Made by a program: the position numbers and the translations under genes | Shown here: one piece after another, positions 59,014 to 64,000 of the stretch | How positions within the stretch are numbered: position 1 is the first letter of the stretch | How the letters are laid out: each line of letters starts with the position of its first letter | Notes under the pieces: generated by a model | Database searches by the model: none | What the model saw: only the letters and a program-made list of their open reading frames with translations | Told to the model about the DNA's origin: nothing | Source: Arion vulgaris | Taxonomy: Eukaryota > Mollusca > Gastropoda > Stylommatophora > Arionidae | Assembly (NCBI GenBank): GCA_020796225.1 | Contig: CM036754.1 | Coordinates: 68,812,000 to 68,875,999, forward strand | Length of the DNA: 64,000 nt | Direction: 5' to 3'

Positions 59014-60907
59014 TATAGTCTTGTAAACAAACAATTTACATTTATTGATGTTTATGTGGAAGAGAACTTTCTTCTCATCAGACTGAATAATATCAACATC
59101 ATTCTCGCCATAATTGTTGCTGAGAAACTTGTTGCTAAGAGGTTAAAGATAGTAGTAGCATGTGATTACATGCTCCGCAGTTAGTAAACATTTCCCCCAT
59201 CTCCTCTGCTTTCTATGCATGTTTGTTTTATAGCTGCTCCAGCGTCTTGAAGCTGCTCCAGCGCATATCTCTAACTTGATCAAATTGGAGAATATGTCTT
59301 CTCAAGACTTCTGACGTGTGTATTCAGAAAATGGTGGACAGCGGTTATGACGAACAAACTCAATCTGCGTATGCAATTATATTGCGGGTGCAGAAAGCTG
59401 GATTTTGTCGTGATTGATATTCCCTTCGACAAGAATTGCAATTCAAGTGATGAACAGTTTTGTTTTGCTACATTAGCGACGACCATATGCATTCTATGCG
59501 GTGCAGGTTTCTTTTTGTGGCGGTGCGCGGCTGTTTCATTCTGGAATTAGTTCCCACAAGAAACATTTCACAGTTGTTAGCATTTCGTGTGATTTTCATT
59601 GGCGCAGGAACGGAGCAATTATGGGGTGACCCGTTGCAGTGAAGTTGGAACCGTACTTATGAACTATGAACTATGAAGACTTCTAACAAAAATGTAGAGT
59701 CCTTGTATCGTATTTAGACACATTCTTAAACTAGCGGAATGTTCATCGTGTCTGCTGCTTGTTTCTTCCCATCTGTCAATTGTCTGTGAAGCTTTGAAAT
59801 GCGACCATCTTCATTCGTGCATGACCAATCTAACACAGATTGCGCTATCAGTGCGTTGTACACAAGTTTGGAATGTCGACTCGCCAAAACATCCCATTTC
59901 ACATCTTTTCTATCCATGAAATGCAAAGGCTTTAGTTTTAGTGTCGTTTATGAAAAGTATTGAACCTTTCTCTTGTTTCATTGGATGATTAAAATCACAA
60001 TACCACAGAGAAGAATGCTATCATACAACAAACTTTGTAAACCATAAATATAGAGTTTAAGATTTTCCCAGATGTTTATTTTGATCTGAGGAAAGATAAC
60101 AGTTGTTTCGCAAATGATGTTGTTAATCTGTGTGTGCAAAGAAAGTGTGTCATTAACAACGTTCTCAGCTCCCAGTTTCCATTCACATCTTCTTCACTCT
60201 GCCTAGGAATGTGAATTTACACATATGTTCTAAATCATGTATTCGATCTGCTTCTCCTATGGCATTGATGATGTTTGCACTATTCATTTATTGTCCTTCA
60301 CTGACCACAAATGTAGCAGCCAGATGATCTGCTCGCTAGCTACATTGCACAACCGCATAGACCAGTACTAAAATAAAAGGTGAAACATTCGTTTGTGTTT
60401 AAAGTATCAATCCATTATTGCCTTATATTAAAATCCTGCACTTTTCTTCAGCATATTCATCAAATCATCCTGTATGCACGAACGTATAAACTCTTGTATA
60501 TTCGATCAAAAGTATTAAGAGTCATGGTTACAGCCTTGATCTCCAGTGTTATGCTATGTGTTATTACGGCAAATTATATCAAATAGAATAAACATGAGAA
60601 GAATAGCAATCGTTTATGACAAATGTCAATGTAAGCATTAAGTTATGCAACTTAAGCCAAGGTGACATCAGCTACTGAAGGTGAGTCAACGAACATCAAT
60701 CAGCGCCAGTGATCCTGGTTTTAACCTTTGTATTATTTTTCTCCCACACCCCCTTCCTGTACCGACCTACATAGAAGTTTCATGATTATAGTATATCCTA
60801 GTGTTTTTTTTAAAATAAGTGTGCACGCACATGTGTGTTTTAATGAGTGTACATAACTCATTTATGTACACACCTTATGCCAGAAATGTTTTCTTTCGTG
60901 TTCTCAG
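59014..60907. other. Remainder of intron 2, nothing recognised
   Basis: About 1.9 kb of non-repetitive sequence with short ORFs on both strands and none with a known motif. No conserved exon of the SVOP family was detected here, which agrees with exon B and exon C being adjacent in the protein. Confidence 0.5.
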
Positions 60908-60979
60908 GCTGTTTTTATTGGCATGGGAATATCAGCGCCATTGTTGGGCATGTTAGGCGATAAGTATGGCAGAAAAGTT
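60908..60979 (+). CDS. SVOP-like: SVOP-like transporter, exon C (TM2 and MFS motif A)
   Basis: Twenty-four whole codons encode AVFIGMGISAPLLGMLGDKY then GRKV. GDKYGRKV is the major facilitator motif A (G...D..GR+), found in the loop after helix 2, and here it sits at the expected distance from exon B. The acceptor gtgttctcag ends at 60907 and the donor gtaagt starts at 60980, both phase 0. The exon is too short for automatic ORF detection. The remaining ten helices must lie beyond the window, past the 81-bp array and SINE E. Intron 2 is 3088 bp. Confidence 0.92.
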
Positions 60980-61138
60980 GTAAGTCATATTCCCTTTCAG
61001 TCCTTTCTTTATCTATTCATTTATTGATGATAACAGCAATTCTGAGGAAACTCAGAGGCTAGTCAAATTAATTATGAAATGAAATTCGTGACATATCCTT
61101 AACATGACTTCACCATCAACCACAGTAAACGAGTCGTC

Positions 61139-61338
61139 GATTTTCTAGATACCACTTATACGTTCAGTAGTAAGTAGTTTGCCATTGCCATCTGATCAGT
61201 GATGTCTATTTTTACCGTTCGTAAAAATCTGAGGGAACGAATTTGCTTCCAAACTGCCCGTTGCGGAGTTTGAAACAGGTACGCTTCGGTTGTGATCGAG
61301 CTCACTACCGCTCAAGCTACACTACAGACGCCCACAAC
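61139..61338 (-). mobile_element. tRNA-derived SINE, family D, copy 2
   Basis: Minus-strand head tagcttgagcggtagtgagc and B-box-like tgtttcaaactcc, body gaacggtaaaaatagac and cgtataagtggtatctag, as in copy 1 at 42093. It lies in intron 3 of the SVOP-like gene, just before the 81-bp array. Confidence 0.78.
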
Positions 61339-61360
61339 ATCTGGCACAAAATTATGTAGG

Positions 61361-63612
61361 CTTAATAATGGCACAAATAATAGTAGTAAGCACTCAAGAT
61401 AAAACGTGAACCAAACAACAAAGAGAGTCACAGTTGCATGGCTTAATAATGGCACAAATAATAGTAGTAAGCACTCAAGATAAAACGTGAACCAAACAAC
61501 AAAGAGAGTCACAGTTGCATGGCTTAATAATGGCACAAATAATAGGTGTAAGCACTCAAGATAAAACGTGAAGCAAACAACAAAGAGAGTCACAGTTGCA
61601 TGGCTTAATAATGGCACAAATAATAGGTGTAAGCACTCAAGATAAAACGTGAACCAAACAACAAAGAGAGTCACAGTTGCATGGCTTAATAATGGCACAA
61701 ATAATAGGAGTAAGCACTCAAGATAAAACGTGAACCAAACAACAAAGAGAGCCACAGTTGCATGGCTTAATAATGGCACAAATAATAGTAGTAAGCACTC
61801 AAGATAAAACGTGAAGCAAACAACAAAGAGAGCCACAGTTGCATGGCTTAATAATGGCACAAATAATAGTAGTAAGCACTCAAGATAAAACGTGAACCAA
61901 ACAACAAAGAGAGTCACAGTAGCATGGCTTAATAATGGCACAAATAATAGTAGTAAGCACTCAAGATAAAACGTGAACCAAACAACAAAGAGAGTCACAG
62001 TTGCATGGCTTAATAATGGCACAAATAATAGTAGTAAGCACTCAAGATAAAACGTGAACCAAACAACAAAGAGAGTCACAGTTGCATGGCTTAATAATGG
62101 CACAAATAATAGGAGTAAGCACTCAAGATAAAACGTGAACCAAACAACAAAGAGAGCCACAGTTGCATGGCTTAATAATGGCACAAATAATAGGTGTAAG
62201 CACTCAAGATAAAACGTGAAGCAAACAACAAAGAGAGCCACAGTTGCATAGCTTAATAATGGCACAAATAATAGTAGTAAGCACTCAAGATAAAACGTGA
62301 ACCAAACAACAAAGAGAGTCACAGTTGCATGGCTTAATAATGGCACAAATATAGTAGAAGCACTCAAGATAAAACGTGAAGCAAACAACAAAGAGAGCCA
62401 CAGTTGCATGGCTTAATAATGGCACAAATAATAGTAGTAAGCACTCAAGATAAAACGTGAAGCAAACAACAAAAAGAGTCACAGTTGCATGGCTTAATAA
62501 TGGCACAAATAATAGTAGTAAGCACTCAAGATAAAACGTGAAGCAAACAACAAAGAGAGTCACAGTTGCATGGCTTAATAATGGCACAAATAATAGTAGT
62601 AAGCACTCAAGATAAAACGTGAAGCAAACAACAAAGAGAGTCACAGTTGCATGGCTTAATAATGGCACAAATAATAGGAGTAAGCACTCAAGATAAAACG
62701 TGAAGCAAACAACAAAGAGAGTCACAGTTGCATGGCTTAATAATGGCACAAATAATAGGTGTAAGCACTCAAGATAAAACGTGAACCAAACAACAAAGAG
62801 AGTCACAGTTGCATGGCTTAATAATGGCACAAATAATAGTAGTAAGCACTCAAGATAAAACGTGAAGCAAACAACAAAGAGAGTCACAGTTGCATGGCTT
62901 AATAATGGCACAAATAATAGTAGTAAGCACTCAAGATAAAACGTGAACCAAACAACAAAGAGAGTCACAGTAGCATGGCTTAATAATGGCACAAATAATA
63001 GTAGTAAGCACTCAAGATAAAACGTGAACCAAACAACAAAGAGAGTCACAGTAGCATGGCTTAATAATGGCACAAATAATAGGAGTAAGCACTCAAGATA
63101 AAACGTGAACCAAACAACAAAGAGAGTCACAGTAGCATGGCTTAATAATGGCACAAATAATAGTAGTAAGCACTCAAGATAAAACGTGAACCAAACAACA
63201 AAGAGAGTCACAGTAGCATGGCTTAATAATGGCACAAATAATAGGTGTAAGCACTCAAGATAAAACGTGAACCAAACAACAAAGAGAGTCACAGTTGCAT
63301 GGCTTAATAATGGCACAAATAATAGGTGTAAGCACTCAAGATAAAACGTGAACCAAACAACAAAGAGAGTCACAGTTGCATGGCTTAATAATGGCACAAA
63401 TAATAGGTGTAAGCACTCAAGATAAAACGTGAACCAAACAACAAAGAGAGTCACAGTTGCATGGCTTAATAATGGCACAAATAATAGTAGTAAGCACTCA
63501 AGATAAAACGTGAAGCAAACAACAAAGAGAGTCACAGTTGCATGGCTTAATAATGGCACAAATAATAGTAGTAAGCACTCAAGATAAAACGTGAACCAAA
63601 CAACAAAGAGAG
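61361..63612. repeat. 81-bp minisatellite, about 28 copies
   Basis: The unit includes ggcttaataatggcacaaat and gcactcaagataaaacgtga. Recurrent variants are tagtagtaagc, taggtgtaagc or taggagtaagc, gaaccaaac or gaagcaaac, and gttgcat or gtagcat. A 2-bp loss near 62350 splits the open minus frame. The 365- and 424-codon minus-strand ORFs consist of a hydrophobic 27-residue unit (FVPLLSHATVTLF...) and are array artefacts. Located in intron 3 of the SVOP-like gene. Confidence 0.97.
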
Positions 63613-63846
63613 CTACAGGAGCATAGTTGTTAGTGAACTCGCTTCTTAGACTAGTGGTCCAGGTTCAATTCACACAAGTAGGCATGCAATTTTTTCCGAC
63701 CGTAACGGCTCTTATGTCGACCCAGCCTCAATTTGGTACCAGGAAACTCTCTGGGTGGTAAAGGCGGCCGGCGTGATGTTGGCCACATCACCCATCGTGT
63801 GGTGACGGTCAATGAAAAACACGGGCCTAACACCATACTACCCTTT
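63612..63846 (+). mobile_element. tRNA-derived SINE, family E
   Basis: Head gcatagttgttagtgaactc (A-box-like) and ccaggttcaattcac (B-box-like), followed by a body with ggtaccaggaaactctctgg and gtgatgttggccacatcacc. Single copy here. It directly abuts the array, whose last unit changes into the SINE start (gagagctacaggagcatag). 63847-64000 shows nothing recognisable. Confidence 0.75.
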
Positions 63847-64000
63847 CGCTGCTACATACTTTCCGAAGCCTGAGCTAAAAATAGCTACTCTTTGTTTCTA
63901 GGTCACAAACGTGAATGTACGCCTGTTAACATGTCTTTAGCCCACAGAGGAGAGATAATAACAGAAGTGTTAATGCGTCTTTAGAAGTGAATGGGAAAAA

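Noticed and set aside
61312..63559. 365- and 424-codon hydrophobic minus-strand ORFs resembling a membrane protein
   Set aside because: They consist only of the 81-bp unit in one frame, with a frame break from a 2-bp loss. They lie antisense in a probable intron.

Overview
This is a eukaryotic, most likely invertebrate animal, genomic window that is almost entirely repeats. Three short exons, in order and all ending at canonical splice sites, encode the first membrane segments of a synaptic vesicle 2-related (SVOP/SV2-type) major facilitator transporter. The rest is tandem arrays, tRNA-like SINEs with target-site duplications, non-LTR retrotransposon fragments, a Penelope-like fragment, hAT-type MITEs, a Tc1/mariner-type element and a Mutator-like transposase relic. 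This mixture suggests a repeat-rich invertebrate, possibly a mollusc or another lophotrochozoan. The sequence alone does not identify the species. I see no operons, phage genes or CRISPR arrays. Layout, left to right: 1-5.9 kb is a nearly perfect 28-bp tandem array that starts before the window. 6.9-10.3 kb is a minus-strand non-LTR retrotransposon (RT and RNase H) split by a complete 2156-bp DNA transposon with 107-bp inverted repeats and a TA duplication. 10.3-20.7 kb is a mosaic of small tandem arrays, truncated retrotransposon ends, two MITEs and several SINEs. It includes a 33-bp minisatellite that grew in frame inside a retrotransposon ORF. About 20.7-41.0 kb is one degenerate AT-rich array of about 23-bp units whose irregular homopolymer runs look like poorly corrected consensus. 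41.3-48.7 kb holds a Tc1 fragment, a 48-52-bp array with a variable GA tract, a Mutator-like transposase pseudogene, a Penelope-like GIY-YIG fragment and composite SINEs. 49.0-50.3 kb is a 39-bp array with a SINE inside. 53.5-64 kb is the SVOP-like gene. Its exons are at 53493-53592, 57721-57819 and 60908-60979. Its introns are loaded with SINEs, MITEs, an RTE-type retrotransposon and two more arrays, including a 2.25-kb array of 81-bp units. The gene runs off the right edge. Nearly all long ORFs are artefacts of arrays whose period is a multiple of three. Apart from the SVOP-like exons, every recognisable coding region is a mobile element carrying frameshifts or stops, often at homopolymers, so decay and assembly error cannot always be separated. 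I found no undescribed multi-gene system. The best leads are the nested transposon, the minisatellite born inside a retrotransposon ORF, the composite SINEs, and the unusual catalytic spacing of the Tc1/mariner-type transposase.
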